A stretch of 46,219 bases of DNA. Source: Salisapilia sapeloensis. Lineage: Eukaryota; Oomycota; Peronosporomycetes; Peronosporales; Salisapiliaceae. A model generated the notes under the pieces. That model worked only from the letters and a program-made list of their open reading frames with translations. It did not search any database and was not told the DNA's origin. Positions 10,117-20,521 of this stretch are shown here, piece after piece. Positions within the stretch are counted from its first letter, which is position 1. Each line of letters opens with the position of its first letter. The translations under genes and the position numbers were made by a program. Location: NCBI GenBank assembly GCA_023334545.1, contig JAADVB010000153.1, positions 1 to 46,219 of the forward strand. The letters run 5' to 3'.

Positions 10117-10485
10117 TTAGCACGGCGTATGTACTGCTTCCTCCTTTCGCTCTTTACACCCGAAGACGCCGCTTTGAACGATTCCGCAGTAGGAACCGAA
10201 CGGGAGTCCAGGTTGAGGCCCAGGACACTGTCCACCAGGTACTTTGCCAACGCACATAAACTGCTTTGTGACGCAAAAGTTGCCTTTCACTCCTTCCACA
10301 CTAACTTCTCCTTCACCTACGCTGCATGCATGCCGCAAATGCTTTTCAGGATAGTACGTCGCTGGCTTGAAGACACCGGGTAGGATGTCTTCTATCGGAT
10401 GGAAAGGAGGAATCTGGTTCGCTGGAGACAATGCCCATGCTCCCGCATTAAAACGCACGATCAAAAACACTAGCGTGAACGCCAT
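10117..10485 (-). CDS. Small cysteine-rich secreted protein
   Basis: From the ATG at 10485 the product is 122 residues. It begins with a strong signal peptide (MAFTLVFLIVRFNAGAWALS) and has no further membrane segment. An upstream in-frame ATG at 10539 would add 18 residues before the signal peptide and is less likely. The mature part has seven cysteines, the last being the C-terminal residue, and a Gly/Pro-rich block (GGQCPGPQPGLPFGSYCG). No domain is recognised, and neither an RXLR nor a CHXC motif is evident near the N-terminus. It could be an apoplastic or wall-associated protein; any role in host interaction is speculation. An odd number of cysteines leaves at least one unpaired or suggests dimerisation. 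Confidence 0.65.
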   Translation of the reverse strand: MAFTLVFLIVRFNAGAWALSPANQIPPFHPIEDILPGVFKPATYYPEKHLRHACSVGEGEVSVEGVKGNFCVTKQFMCVGKVPGGQCPGPQPGLPFGSYCGIVQSGVFGCKERKEEAVHTPC

Positions 10486-10740
10486 CTTCCATGCCTGACT
10501 GATCATAGCTTTGTCGTATCGTTCGAGTGCGACGTTCAAGGCAAATACGAGACTGAACGAAGCTGTCTAGAACTCGAAATGGAAGTTGATGTCTTGACAC
10601 TACGTCTGCACTTATGTCTGTCTTTCTGCAGAAGAACAGCGTCTCTTACTTTTCAAACGCAAATAGTAGAGACTTGTAGACTTTCGACATAGGTGGCTTT
10701 CAACTCGTCTATTGGTATCGGACATGCATTATACTCAAAG

Positions 10741-11830
10741 CTACAGTCTGCTCATGGCGTAGCTTGTCGCGACGCCAACTGCAGCGATGGAGGCAGCTCC
10801 GACGAGAAACTTTTCTGGACGTTGCGCGACGAGGATTGCCCATCGACCGAGAAATTTTGATTGAAAGCGAGGTTGGATGTCTTTGGTCATTGGCAAGTCC
10901 ATCTTGGATAGAGCGAAGATGTCACTAATGATCCGCATGGTTAGTCCCCACAAAACAAAGTCATGGATAGGTCGAGGGGATGTCATGTCTGCTTCTTGAC
11001 TAGACTCTCCTGGACGAGGCAGATAGATGCATCCGAAGACAATGTTGCCAGCTATGTACTTGATGCAACGGGATAAGCGAGGGTACTTTGCCATCCATCG
11101 CATCATCTCGTCACTTCGCCAAACGAGTTCATGATGTCGACGAGGGTCAAAGAGCTCCTGAACGTTCACCCAGAAAGCATCAGAGATTTCTTGCTCCTGC
11201 ACACGCGGCGCAAATGCCGATTTCTCAGCACATTCATCCATGAAAAACACTGACACAAGGCGCACTTAAGCATGAATAGATCTTTTTCTCTAGCTGATAG
11301 GAATGCATACCATGTGCAATGACCTGAAAGCTCCGCAAGTGCGTCTGGATTGGAGGTAGTGCACCCACCCATCGAACACATCTAGTCCATCAGATTAATC
11401 CTTGGTACACAATACAAGATCGAATTATAGCTACGGTTTTGATAGGTCCAGTCCCACTTCTTCCAATGTCTCTCTCTTGGCAGTATCCAGAGAGCTCTCC
11501 CATACTTCCTGACTCGACCCATCCACGCGCTCCGTCTTCTTGAGCTCCCGTTTACCACCTGGGAACGCAATTTGACCGCTCCAAGTATCACGTTCGTTTA
11601 TGCTACGCCTGACAAGCAACAGCTCTAAGGTCTCTTGACTTTCCTCTCGCCATCGAAAGATTGCCGCGACACAAGCTTTCTAGACAAGGAGATTGAGTGG
11701 TGTGATGGACTGATTGAGACGCATTTCCTACGGCATTAGGTTCCGTGTTTTTCACCAATTTGCGGTCTAGCAACGGGATTATGGACCTCAGCTGGGTGGC
11801 TGAGAGTGCTGAGGGAATGCGTTGCGTCAT
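10741..11830 (-). CDS. Nudix hydrolase, CoA diphosphatase (NUDT7/8)-like, four exons
   Basis: Rebuilt as complement(join(10741..11264,11311..11381,11435..11679,11732..11830)), 312 residues. The three GT-AG introns (46, 53 and 52 nt) agree in phase. Exon 2 carries the family core: LLLVRRSINERDTWSGQIAFPGGK, close to the UPF0035 signature of CoA-type Nudix enzymes, then TAKRETLEEVGL, the Nudix box helix. About ten extra residues lie between GGK and the helix. Exons 3-4 continue the fold (VGALPPIQTHL, then VSVFFMDE and ISDAFWVNVQEL). The C-terminus has a hydrophobic stretch and ends in Ser-Arg-Leu, a possible peroxisomal PTS1. NUDT7-type enzymes split CoA and CoA esters in peroxisomes. The start is uncertain: a GTAAGT at 11849 could mark an upstream exon that replaces the first residues. 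Confidence 0.82.
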
Positions 11831-12656
11831 ACTAGAGTACTTACTTCCCGCCTTTTTGCTGAGATTCCTGCCTCAATCGCACGTTGGGCGCTATCGGATG
11901 TTGAAGAGGACAATCATGAAGAGGTGTATTCCTATTTTAGACGCTCCGTTTGCTCCAAGATGGAAAGGTCCCTCGGATTGTTCACTAGCATGTGCTTTAT
12001 TCTACCTTTAAAACTAGTCTATCGCTGCTTTTGCTTCCTAGTCGCGTCTATTAGCTGTAGATAACTTTTTCACCTGCATCATACAGTTTTATCCCATTCT
12101 CTCCGGCATTCGATGGGTGTTACGTTCGACTATGGACGTCGTCGCAGTCGATTCTCCATTGCATCAGCAATACAAGAGAAAACTAGTCCCTATGTTACTA
12201 TGTACGGCAAAAGATACGCCGCTGACCATTGATATCGCCGTATACGATGCCATGAACGCTCCATTTAAAATCCGGCGCGCTGTACCTATGGTATTGGGTT
12301 CGTAAACCAACCTGTCCGTGCAAAGAGATATCTAGTCTGTCGTTCGGACAGAGAAATTGCGAGAAACGAACTCTGTCGACGCACGTTCGGCCGAACAGAG
12401 GTTGGGACGAGGTGGCATCTTGATTAAAATTTACCTTGCTCACGTTTCTTCCCCACATCGCTTTTTTATCTTGAGCGAAAGCGACAAGGAAGCAATTTCT
12501 CGTGCATCAGAACACTGCGCACCTTTCCTAAATTAGAGACAGCTCCCACGATCGGATTTTTACATCAACTCCAGTCAACACCAACCCAGTGGCATCTCCA
12601 AACCATCTTTTGCTCCCGTCCACGTACAGCCGACAGGTCACACGAGAAGGCTTGCC
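11831..12656. other. Divergent intergenic region (Nudix / poly(A) polymerase)
   Basis: 826 bases between divergent genes. No complete gene is supported. On the minus strand next to the Nudix ATG there is a consensus GTAAGT splice donor preceded by an open frame (SAQRAIEAGISAKRRE), so part of this region may be 5' coding exons of the Nudix gene. The right part must hold the poly(A) polymerase promoter. Confidence 0.45.
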
Positions 12657-14609
12657 ATGGCAAAGCAAAAGTCATGGAGTGCAGTCGTGACAGGAGTGTC
12701 CTGTCAGTCGCCTCGACGATCGTCTTGGGATGAGCTGTCCACGTCTTCTTCGAGCGGACAGGAAGTCGACATGTTCGTGTGCACCAAGTCGAGCTCTCCA
12801 GAGAAGCCTACACATGTTGTCTTCAGCCCGACCTTGACATCGTCCTCGACGAATTCACCTAGGAGAAGCATCGACTCATCAGAAGAGCACGAATGCTTGA
12901 CAGCAAGTATCCAAGCTCTTGTCACCCAGTTGCAAGAAGACTTGCATCGTACAGAAGTGGCTAGAAACAAGCCGTACTGGTCTCTAGCGTCTAGGAAATA
13001 CCCGCATCTGAGCCACCCAGTGGTCCAACCAACGATGAATCCATCGACGACAAATCGAGACTTGGAGTGCTCTAACTCGCTCGTTCGATGGTCCAACGAG
13101 ATCTCTCCGCCCATTCGTAGCTTCGAGTGGGCTAGAAAGAAGAATGTGTTCAAGCATCTACAAGTTATCGTGAACGACTGGGCCTCCGAACTGCAGCGTG
13201 CAACCGATAGAAACGCTCGTTCCAAGCATGTGTGTCTGATGCTTGGAGGTAGCACGGAGCTTCGTGTCGGAGACATACACTCGGATCTGGACGTTGTGGC
13301 CTTGTGTCCATCCTGGATCTCCTCCACCACCTTCTTTTCGTCCTTGCCAAACTACTTGACGTCGTCCGCATCTCGATCTGTTTCCAATCTGGTCGTCATG
13401 GAGAACGCATCCATACCTCTCTTGACCTTTCATTTCCGTAACATTTCGTTCGACCTTCTTTTCGCTAGGTACCCAGCACCATCGGTCATGACGGTCGCTA
13501 GAACGCTTCACAATGACGACATGCTCGCCAATATGGATGCTGCTTCCATTCGATCACTCTCCGTCCCCCGTGTTGCCGAGTTGATCCAAGACCTCGTGCC
13601 AGATCGAGATCTCTTCCGTTCGTGCCTACGAATCGTACGGACATGGGCACATTGCCGAGGGATTTACTCGAATAAAGCAGGTTACTTGGGTGGCATGTCG
13701 TGGGCGATCCTCGTCGCATTTGGATGTCAAATGATTCCGAATGCAACCACGTGCCTCACGATCCTCCGGAACCTCTTCCAAGTGCTATCGACATGGAATT
13801 GGCCGACACCCATCCTCCTCTGTCATCCGTATGAAAATAAGAAGTATGAAATGAAGGACGGACAAGCTAGTCTGCAGTGGTGTCCTGAGAAGAACCGAGC
13901 GGATCAATCCCACTTGATGCCGATCTTGACGCCAGGATGGCCAGTCGCCAATACGGCCACGAACGTCAATTTGTCGACGAGAAACATACTCTTGTTTGAG
14001 TTTGGTCGAGCCTATCGGTTGTTGGTTAATGTAGAGACTGGGTCCTTGGCAGCATCGGTCTGGACCGAGCTGTTCTGCTGCTCAAAGTTTGCGCTCGTCT
14101 ACGACCACTACTTGGTTATTAATATGAACTCGGAGAGCGACTTTGACCTGGAAAAAGACGCTGGGTTTGTCCTAAGTCGATTGCGGAAACTGGTTGAAGC
14201 ATTGGAGGTGACGCCAAACATCCATGCGGTCCACTTGTCTGCTCAACTGGTGAAAACCAACCGCGTCGGACACGGATTCTACTTTCTTGGGTATGCTGTG
14301 GACAACTCGCTTCCACATAAGGAGACGGCGGGCAGCAAAGAGATGTCGAAGTCGACAGCGACAAGCATCGTCGAGTCTCCAGTACGATATTTTCTAGCAA
14401 CCGAGTTGGAGCGGGCGACGACGACGGAGGTATGCATCTCGTACTCGGCATGGCAGGAACTGCCGAGAGAGCTGTTTCCATTTGGAATGGAAGCAGCAAA
14501 AGCTCAGCGTGCACGATGTCTATTGTCGCATCTACATGACCAACATATTGCGAGTCTAGGTTGTGAGGAGTGGGCAAAGAAGAATCGGTACGCACAGCCT
14601 TTGATTTAA
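12657..14609 (+). CDS. Poly(A) polymerase
   Basis: A 650-residue single-exon protein with the canonical nuclear poly(A) polymerase layout. The nucleotidyltransferase core has the GGS helix-turn (LGGSTELRVG) followed by D210 and D212 in HSDLDVV, and the third catalytic Asp D266 in ISFDLLFAR. The central domain follows with RSLSVPRVAELI, FRSCLRIVRTWAHCRGIYSN and GYLGGMSWAILVA. Then come HLMPILTPGWPVANTATNV and NLSTR, which are close to conserved blocks of eukaryotic PAPs. The C-terminal RNA-binding-like part is short. The enzyme adds the poly(A) tail to mRNA 3' ends in the nucleus, together with CPSF. Unusual is the N-terminal extension of about 130 residues, Ser-rich and low in complexity, before the conserved core. 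Confidence 0.93.
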   Translation: MAKQKSWSAVVTGVSCQSPRRSSWDELSTSSSSGQEVDMFVCTKSSSPEKPTHVVFSPTLTSSSTNSPRRSIDSSEEHECLTASIQALVTQLQEDLHRTEVARNKPYWSLASRKYPHLSHPVVQPTMNPSTTNRDLECSNSLVRWSNEISPPIRSFEWARKKNVFKHLQVIVNDWASELQRATDRNARSKHVCLMLGGSTELRVGDIHSDLDVVALCPSWISSTTFFSSLPNYLTSSASRSVSNLVVMENASIPLLTFHFRNISFDLLFARYPAPSVMTVARTLHNDDMLANMDAASIRSLSVPRVAELIQDLVPDRDLFRSCLRIVRTWAHCRGIYSNKAGYLGGMSWAILVAFGCQMIPNATTCLTILRNLFQVLSTWNWPTPILLCHPYENKKYEMKDGQASLQWCPEKNRADQSHLMPILTPGWPVANTATNVNLSTRNILLFEFGRAYRLLVNVETGSLAASVWTELFCCSKFALVYDHYLVINMNSESDFDLEKDAGFVLSRLRKLVEALEVTPNIHAVHLSAQLVKTNRVGHGFYFLGYAVDNSLPHKETAGSKEMSKSTATSIVESPVRYFLATELERATTTEVCISYSAWQELPRELFPFGMEAAKAQRARCLLSHLHDQHIASLGCEEWAKKNRYAQPLI

Positions 14610-15110
14610 ATACACAAGTTCATTTTTATTCATCTGCGGCTTGCATTTATATGATTTAAGTGTTCGACTAGCCCAGTGCAATAGTGCAATTCATAAGAGA
14701 TCTATCTCCTCTTCTTCTAGTGGTGTCCATAATACAGACTTTGGGTTTATAGAAGGCAGATCTTATCAGGTGAAAGAATAGGGAAAAGATGTGTCTGAAG
14801 AATATGACAGAGGTCGAGGTAGGTGTGATAGATAGTATCTACATCATCAAGATGCACTGCCAAGGCAAAAGAAGTATTTATGGATAAAGTAGTCGACATA
14901 TTCTTCTGATATAGATATACGATCAAAGTACAAGATACCAAGTTTCCATATCTTTCTCTTAACCGACCGCCTAATCATATACAACGAGTTTCAGACAGTT
15001 TTGGTACGATGAAAGCCATCGTTTCATGGTTTATTCCTTGCCATTTCCACCGACACGACATCGATGACGACAGAAAGCAAACCTAATAAAAAGAAACAAA
15101 CTGCAAATGT
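14610..15110. other. Convergent 3' intergenic region
   Basis: 501 AT-rich bases between the 3' ends of the poly(A) polymerase gene (+) and the KIX gene (-). Only non-ATG short frames are present. I see nothing beyond the two 3' UTRs. Confidence 0.5.
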
Positions 15111-16813
15111 CTAAAGATCCACTTCCTGACCTACGTTCGATACCGCATTCTCCTTGTCCACGCGCTCATCCGTCTGCAGTTCCGGAATCTCGCCCAACGC
15201 GCCCAACGCGTCCTCCGTCTCTCCTCCCGCTTCCTCACCTTCTTTCGGCGCGTGAGAGGCATATCTATTCGTGTCGCTCGGAGACAACTTGGGAGATGTC
15301 GTCTGTCCTCCTGCCATAGTATTCGGCCTATCCGTCGGTGTCACATGCCCAATGCTGTTCATCGACTCGCGGCCAGTCGCATCCGCACTCGGTTTCGAGG
15401 CTTTTCTAGTCGCATCCGATTCCTGCGACGAAGCTGGTCGCTTCCGGTTATTTCCACTCGGACGGTGCTCTCTCGCACTAGACGCAGAAGCTCCAGCAGC
15501 ATTCAGAGGCATACTAGTCGGATTCGAAGGCATGTTCGTCGCATTCCCGCCATTTGACTTTGCGCGAGCATGCTGTGCCATCGGAACGATCGACTTGTAT
15601 AAGAACTGTTCAATCGCATCGAGAACAGACAGAGGGTGTGGGTTCGTCGGAGGTCGCTCATTCAATACTTGCACCGCCATGCTCAAATTCCGTCTTAATG
15701 CTTCCAACTTCTTCGCCTCGTCGCTACTCTCCATACCTCGTAACTCTTCCAATCTAGTCCGAATCACACTCGTTGCCGTGACAATGTCGGCAGCGTAGAT
15801 ACCTCGCATGGACGCCACGCGCTCCCAGTACACTTGCGCCGGCACTGGTGTCTCCTGTCCTGGTCGTCGACTCTGGTCTGCACTCGGCGTTGTTTGTGGT
15901 CCGTATGCCATCGACCGCATCTGGGCTTGGTACTGCTGGATCTGAGCTTCCAATTGCTGACATCGCGTCTGCCACTGCAAGAGCGAGTGTCGTTGGTTCC
16001 ACAGAAGCTCAATCAAGTTACTCTTCGTCAGTTGCTGGACGTGAGCTGTGAACTCTTGGAGCGATCGAGGCGTAGAGGACGGTGGCGCACCCGTGTTTGC
16101 GACTGGAGGCTGCATCCCACTGGAGTAGCTAGTCGTTCGATTGGCAAATCCGATCTCTTGGTACAAGAGACTATTGATCTGATCCGACAGTGCTTGCGCG
16201 TATTCCTCCTACGCTAGAGCTTAGTAGATGCGTTGGAAGAATGGTAGTGGTTGGGACGTACCTTGGAAGAGGCTTTGAGCCAAATGCTGTACTCGATGTT
16301 GCCAGCGTTGTCTCGAAGGACGGCATCGTCCTGGTCTCGATACGTCTCTCGTAGTTGGGAATATCTATCGATTTTTTATAAGATCATGATGTGGATGGAT
16401 CGGATGTAGGTAGGAAGATGTCGCCATCCATCACATGATGACGATGTCATGCAGGATCACGCCAGTCCAACACTACGACCACGTAGATGGAAAAGAACGT
16501 ACAGGTCATGAAGACATCGTTGTCGTGTTGCATGGTCCACATCGTTCGGCATCTTCTGTGCTGCCGCTGGCGTGCCGGAGGATGCCGAATGGGATGAATT
16601 GGAACTCGGTGCAACCTGTGGTACTTGCTGACTACGTTGGTGGCTAGAACTGTCATGTCTCGTCGTGTCTACCATAAAAGAGCATGCGATAAAGGTGAGT
16701 ACGACTGATGGAGGTAGATGTAGGTGGAAAGTTTATAGCGTACCAGTCATGGGTCGAGATCCAGCTGCGTCGCCAGCAGCTTTAGTAGATTGTAATTGCT
16801 TTGTATGGTCCAT
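15111..16813 (-). CDS. KIX-domain transcription coactivator, Mediator MED15-like
   Basis: Rebuilt as complement(join(15111..16208,16262..16364,16503..16668,16744..16813)), 478 residues. Introns are 53, 138 and 75 nt, all GT-AG, with agreeing phases. Residues about 65-131 form a KIX-like three-helix domain: HATRQRCLHDLYSQLRETY in helix 1 and YSIWLKASSKEEYAQAL near helix 3, split across exons 2-4. The KIX domain of Med15/Gal11 and CBP binds activation domains. After it come Gln-rich and helical segments (LLQWQTRCQQLEAQIQQYQAQ), a helical block ending in PHPLSVLDAIEQFLYKS, and a long Ser/Pro/Asn-rich tail, probably disordered. This layout suggests the Mediator tail subunit. MED15 assignment is inference; another KIX coactivator remains possible. 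Confidence 0.72.
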
Positions 16814-17167
16814 TGATTAGCAACTTGGTTTTGCTCACGCCTCGAGTTGTGTCTCCACCACCAATTGCTACGACAAAACCTCGGATGGTTGAAAAGGAAG
16901 AACGAAAGCACAGGCCAGTGTCTGTAACAAGAGCGTTTCCTTTTTCACTTGTACGTGCGACTTAGACAATATGATCGCCCACTCTTGCCGCTTGCGATGT
17001 GTACCCGCGGCTTCCACGAGATGATAACGAAGGACTTGGTTGACAGGAAAAAGACGATCATTTCGTATCCACCAATTGGAGTCAAGAAGAACGTGTTTCC
17101 GCCAATCGTCTCGATTATGTTGGAGGTTTGTATAGTGGGACATCAAATGGAAACGTACTGGTACTGT
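16814..17167. other. Intergenic region upstream of the KIX gene
   Basis: 354 bases between two minus-strand genes. A 92-codon minus frame (16868-17146) has no recognisable features and overlaps the region where the promoter must be. Nothing else is seen. Confidence 0.45.
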
Positions 17168-18312
17168 CTATTGCTTTAGCGTGTCTTTATTGTCGCGAGG
17201 CAGAACGGAAGGACCTTGGTCCTGCACACCTTGCCACTGCGGCGCCTTGCTGTAAGCGTACACAGCAAAGTTCACGAGCGCTGCACCGATGACGAATTGC
17301 ACCGTCGGCATAGTGTCGAAGATAAAGATGGACATTATGACGCTGAGCACGACAGCAATGGAAGTTGCAAAGCCCTTCAAGATGTTGTCCGCATATTTGA
17401 CCACGACAGCCGTAAGTAGGCCGCCGAATGCGCTCGTACATATTGCTGCCCAGACCACGGGTCGATATCCGTAGAAGAAACCTTGCAGTTGGAGGAAATC
17501 CCAGTCGTTATAGAGCAGCCCGACACCGGCTAATAGGACGCTTGCGACACCCATCTGCGTATTCCGCTCCCACAGCGAGGTAACGTTGCCAGAGTTCTTC
17601 AATATCCGTTCAAAGTAAACACCAGCAAAACCCGAGCAGCAACATGCAGCTAGGACCGCAATCAGTCCGAGGGTTCTGTTTTGACCAGAGGCATTCGGAT
17701 GGTCCAATGGGCTCTCGGTTTTCGGCCCCGTCTCGGTCGCAGAGCTTGGGGATGAAGGGTCGTCCAGCTGTACGAGCGATACGCCAGCCATGAGCACGAC
17801 GATAGCTGTCCATTGCAACGGCAAGATCTTTTTGCCAAGCATCGTCACGGAAAAAAGAGCAGTCGTCAAGATTTTAAGCTGGTAGAAGATCTGGAAGGCA
17901 GCTGCATCCAGATTCGTTGCGGCAACATACTGGAGGTTGTTCTGGATGACGTAGAGGAACGCAGGGACGGACACACGTAGTAATTCTGGGGTGTGGAAGA
18001 TGATCCGGAGAGACTCATCAAAGGAGCGAGGTCCTTTGCCTGCTGATTCCGGTGGATACTACACATGTCAAGTAACGATCAGAAGTGTAATTCGATGCTG
18101 GGAAGACATGTACATACTTGACAAAGCACAAAGATGCACACGATGAGCTTCAAAATCTCGCTAGTGAAGACTGCGGTCGATTTGTTAAACTGGGGAAAGT
18201 CGCCGACGCGAGAGAGGCGCATGAGGATCGCCAAGAGACTGTTCTGAAGGCATAGTATGAGCAGACTGGCGTACTTGAGCGACGTTGCCTTCCGGGCCTC
18301 CGCTGCATCCAT
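17168..18312 (-). CDS. Nucleotide-sugar transporter, UDP-galactose/UDP-GlcNAc type (SLC35A-like)
   Basis: Rebuilt as complement(join(17168..18058,18118..18312)), 361 residues; one 59-nt intron (GTATGT...GTGTAG), phase 0. The start is the ATG at 18312, since the frame further upstream opens only with GTG. The SLC35A hallmarks are clear: LDAAAFQIFYQLKILTTALF (about 115-134), LGKKILPLQW, GFAGVYFERILK, and KYADNILKGFATS near the C-terminus, with about ten hydrophobic helices. The family exchanges UDP-Gal or UDP-GlcNAc for UMP across the Golgi membrane, feeding glycosyltransferases. The exact sugar cannot be told. It is divergent from the methyltransferase gene. Confidence 0.92.
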
Positions 18313-18968
18313 ATCTGCGCTCACAGGAGGATATCAAGTAGTGCACTGACTAGGCTGAAGCTGTCTCAATTTTGCCAATCAATAGCCAAGACCTCAACCA
18401 CGATCAGGCGTTGTCGTGTAACCGCTGTTGTGTAAATGTGAAGTCGTGTACCTGTGGTGTGCCACACCGATGAATGGAGTGATTTCCTTGAGAAGAGCAC
18501 GTTTAGTTTTTGGGCACGCATAGAGAAACTCGAGTGTGAGCCATAGCGTAATACTACGAGATGGTTGTCGATAAAGCTCATCCACGCGCTCCAAAATGTG
18601 TTAATATTGTGGTACTCCCGCTTCGCTATTTTACGTAGTTTGACTTCAGGCCGTATAGAAAATATCCAATAAAGATGGTGCGAACTGTTTTAAAAAGGCT
18701 CGGCACAAGCTAAAATACAGCTGGTAGTAAAATAGTACAACTCACATTGCAGTTAGCTTGAAGCTGCAATAATCGGTTTATTTAAGCTGCCAGAAGTGGA
18801 CTTCCATCTATACAAAATCAGTACTTTAGAATCACAAAGTGGCTAATTGCCCAAGTTCAACAATGCGATTGTTGACTGATGATGGCACGCGATACTCTAC
18901 CACAACAACTCTAGTACACTATTTTCTTATCAAGTTTAGATCACACAGAGCTCTTCAAAGTCTACAGG
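18313..18968. other. Divergent promoter region (sugar transporter / methyltransferase)
   Basis: 656 AT-rich bases with no supported gene. Short minus frames near 18366-18594 overlap in different frames and lack features. It must contain promoters for both flanking genes; no clear Initiator match was found. Confidence 0.45.
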
Positions 18969-19895
18969 ATGCACTCCGTCGTTTCTTCTTCGAATGGGTC
19001 TTCACAAAAGGTCGGGTTTAAGGACCATAGCTTTGACAAGTATGTCGATGTCTACGATAGCGTTCTGACACGACTTACGCATCCATGGGCGCAAGAGTCC
19101 ATTAAAATCATGCAAGACTCCATTCAGACGCAACTGGAAGCAACTATTAATCGTGTTGAACCTTTCACGTTCCTCGACGCTGGTGCAGGCACCGGAACGC
19201 TTACGCTGGAAATGATGCAAGCTCTGCCGATTCAAAGCATTCCATCCGTCAAAATGATCGCTGCAGATACATCCAGTTCAATGTTGGATCGCTTGAAGAC
19301 TCATATGGAAGATATTTTTTCGGAGAAGTTTACTGCTTCAATCGAGTACATGGTGACGGACTGTCAAACGCTGGAGAAAGTAGATGATGCATCCGTCAAT
19401 GTCATCGGATCGAACTTTGCCATGGCCTTCTTTCCTGACGTTCAAACGACGTGGTTGAATGCTTTCCGTGTTCTCAAGAAAGGAGGTATCATCTTTGCCA
19501 CGATCTGGGATAACGAAAGTGCTAACTTCAAATGGAACAACGGTATCGTCGCGAAAGTCAATAAATATCTGCAGCAGGATGAAAAACTTTCAACAGTTCA
19601 TCTCGATTGGTCCATTGCCGCAGACCTGCTAATCGAAGCAGGTTTTCAAGATGTCACGGTTCACCATATGAGCCACACTTTGCATATCAAAGATCGAGAA
19701 GAGCTTGTTTACGCTATAGCAGGTGCAGCGAAGAAAGCAAATGAAGTGCTCGGCGAAGAGGGTGCTAAAAGAGCTGTTCAGGATATCTTTGAAGAGGAAG
19801 CCAAAACGACCATGTACAAGTCCAATGGTGAATATGCCACTGGCGCCATCGACCTGGACATGCGAGCTCATATTATCTGCGGCTCAAAACTCTAG
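18969..19895 (+). CDS. Class I SAM-dependent methyltransferase
   Basis: A 308-residue single-exon protein. Motif I is FLDAGAGTGTLT (about 68-79), followed by an acidic turn KMIAADTSSSMLD, a MVTDCQTL block, and VNVIGSNFAMAFFPD with FRVLKKGGIIFATIWD, the usual motifs II-III. These fit the methyltransf_11/25 type small-molecule methyltransferases related to UbiE. The first 15 residues are Ser-rich. The substrate cannot be assigned; quinone, sterol or other small molecules are possible. No membrane segment or targeting peptide is obvious. Confidence 0.85.
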   Translation: MHSVVSSSNGSSQKVGFKDHSFDKYVDVYDSVLTRLTHPWAQESIKIMQDSIQTQLEATINRVEPFTFLDAGAGTGTLTLEMMQALPIQSIPSVKMIAADTSSSMLDRLKTHMEDIFSEKFTASIEYMVTDCQTLEKVDDASVNVIGSNFAMAFFPDVQTTWLNAFRVLKKGGIIFATIWDNESANFKWNNGIVAKVNKYLQQDEKLSTVHLDWSIAADLLIEAGFQDVTVHHMSHTLHIKDREELVYAIAGAAKKANEVLGEEGAKRAVQDIFEEEAKTTMYKSNGEYATGAIDLDMRAHIICGSKL

Positions 19896-20521
19896 ATGTC
19901 CAGCTTGTCATCTTAAAAAGAAATAGTATGAAGTAGAACGCAGCACTTTGAACGTTTCAAAATTGAAAACAGGTGAAATTTATTACTGTGTCTACAAGCG
20001 ATTCAATCTTCTTTTCGTGATCCTGATTCATACACGCACACAGAAAGGGAACAGTTAGAGCACCTAAACTGGCGTTCAAGGCAAAAAGAATTGAACTGTC
20101 TATGTTTTATCAAGAGTAGAAAACAAGTCCGCAGCAATACACTGTCTAGTACCTCTGGCCAAGGAACAATTCTGTAGAGCTAGTAACGACTGATTGATTA
20201 ATGTATCTTACAATGGTGATAAGACTTCCTTTAAAACAGAGTAAAGTCGTTTACATATCTTAAGTTTTAGTAAGCCGAAGTAGATTCCGTAAGTAGACGT
20301 GTATTTTGTTTAACAAAGGCATCTTGTCCAGGTAGGATGAAGAGTATGAACATGAAGATAGATTATGCACAGCAATCGAGGTCTAGAGATACAGAACACT
20401 GTACATGTAATTGTTCAATCTCAAAAGTGGCTGCAAAACTTGTAGCAGTTACCCATGCTGTTGCCAAATATCTATAAGCTACCAAGCCACAACTTTCCAC
20501 AGATGGACATATTCGTACATA
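19896..20521. other. Convergent intergenic region, no gene seen
   Basis: 626 AT-rich bases between convergent genes with stops in all frames. I see no RNA gene or repeat. Confidence 0.5.

Noticed and set aside
11166-11381. 71-codon minus frame within the Nudix gene
   Set aside because: It reads exon 3 and an intron in the wrong frame; the phase-consistent spliced frame encodes the Nudix fold.
12704-13330. 208-codon minus frame opposite the poly(A) polymerase N-terminus
   Set aside because: No domain; it overlaps the catalytic core of a recognised gene on the other strand.
16868-17146. 92-codon minus frame upstream of the KIX gene
   Set aside because: No recognisable feature and it occupies the only available promoter space.
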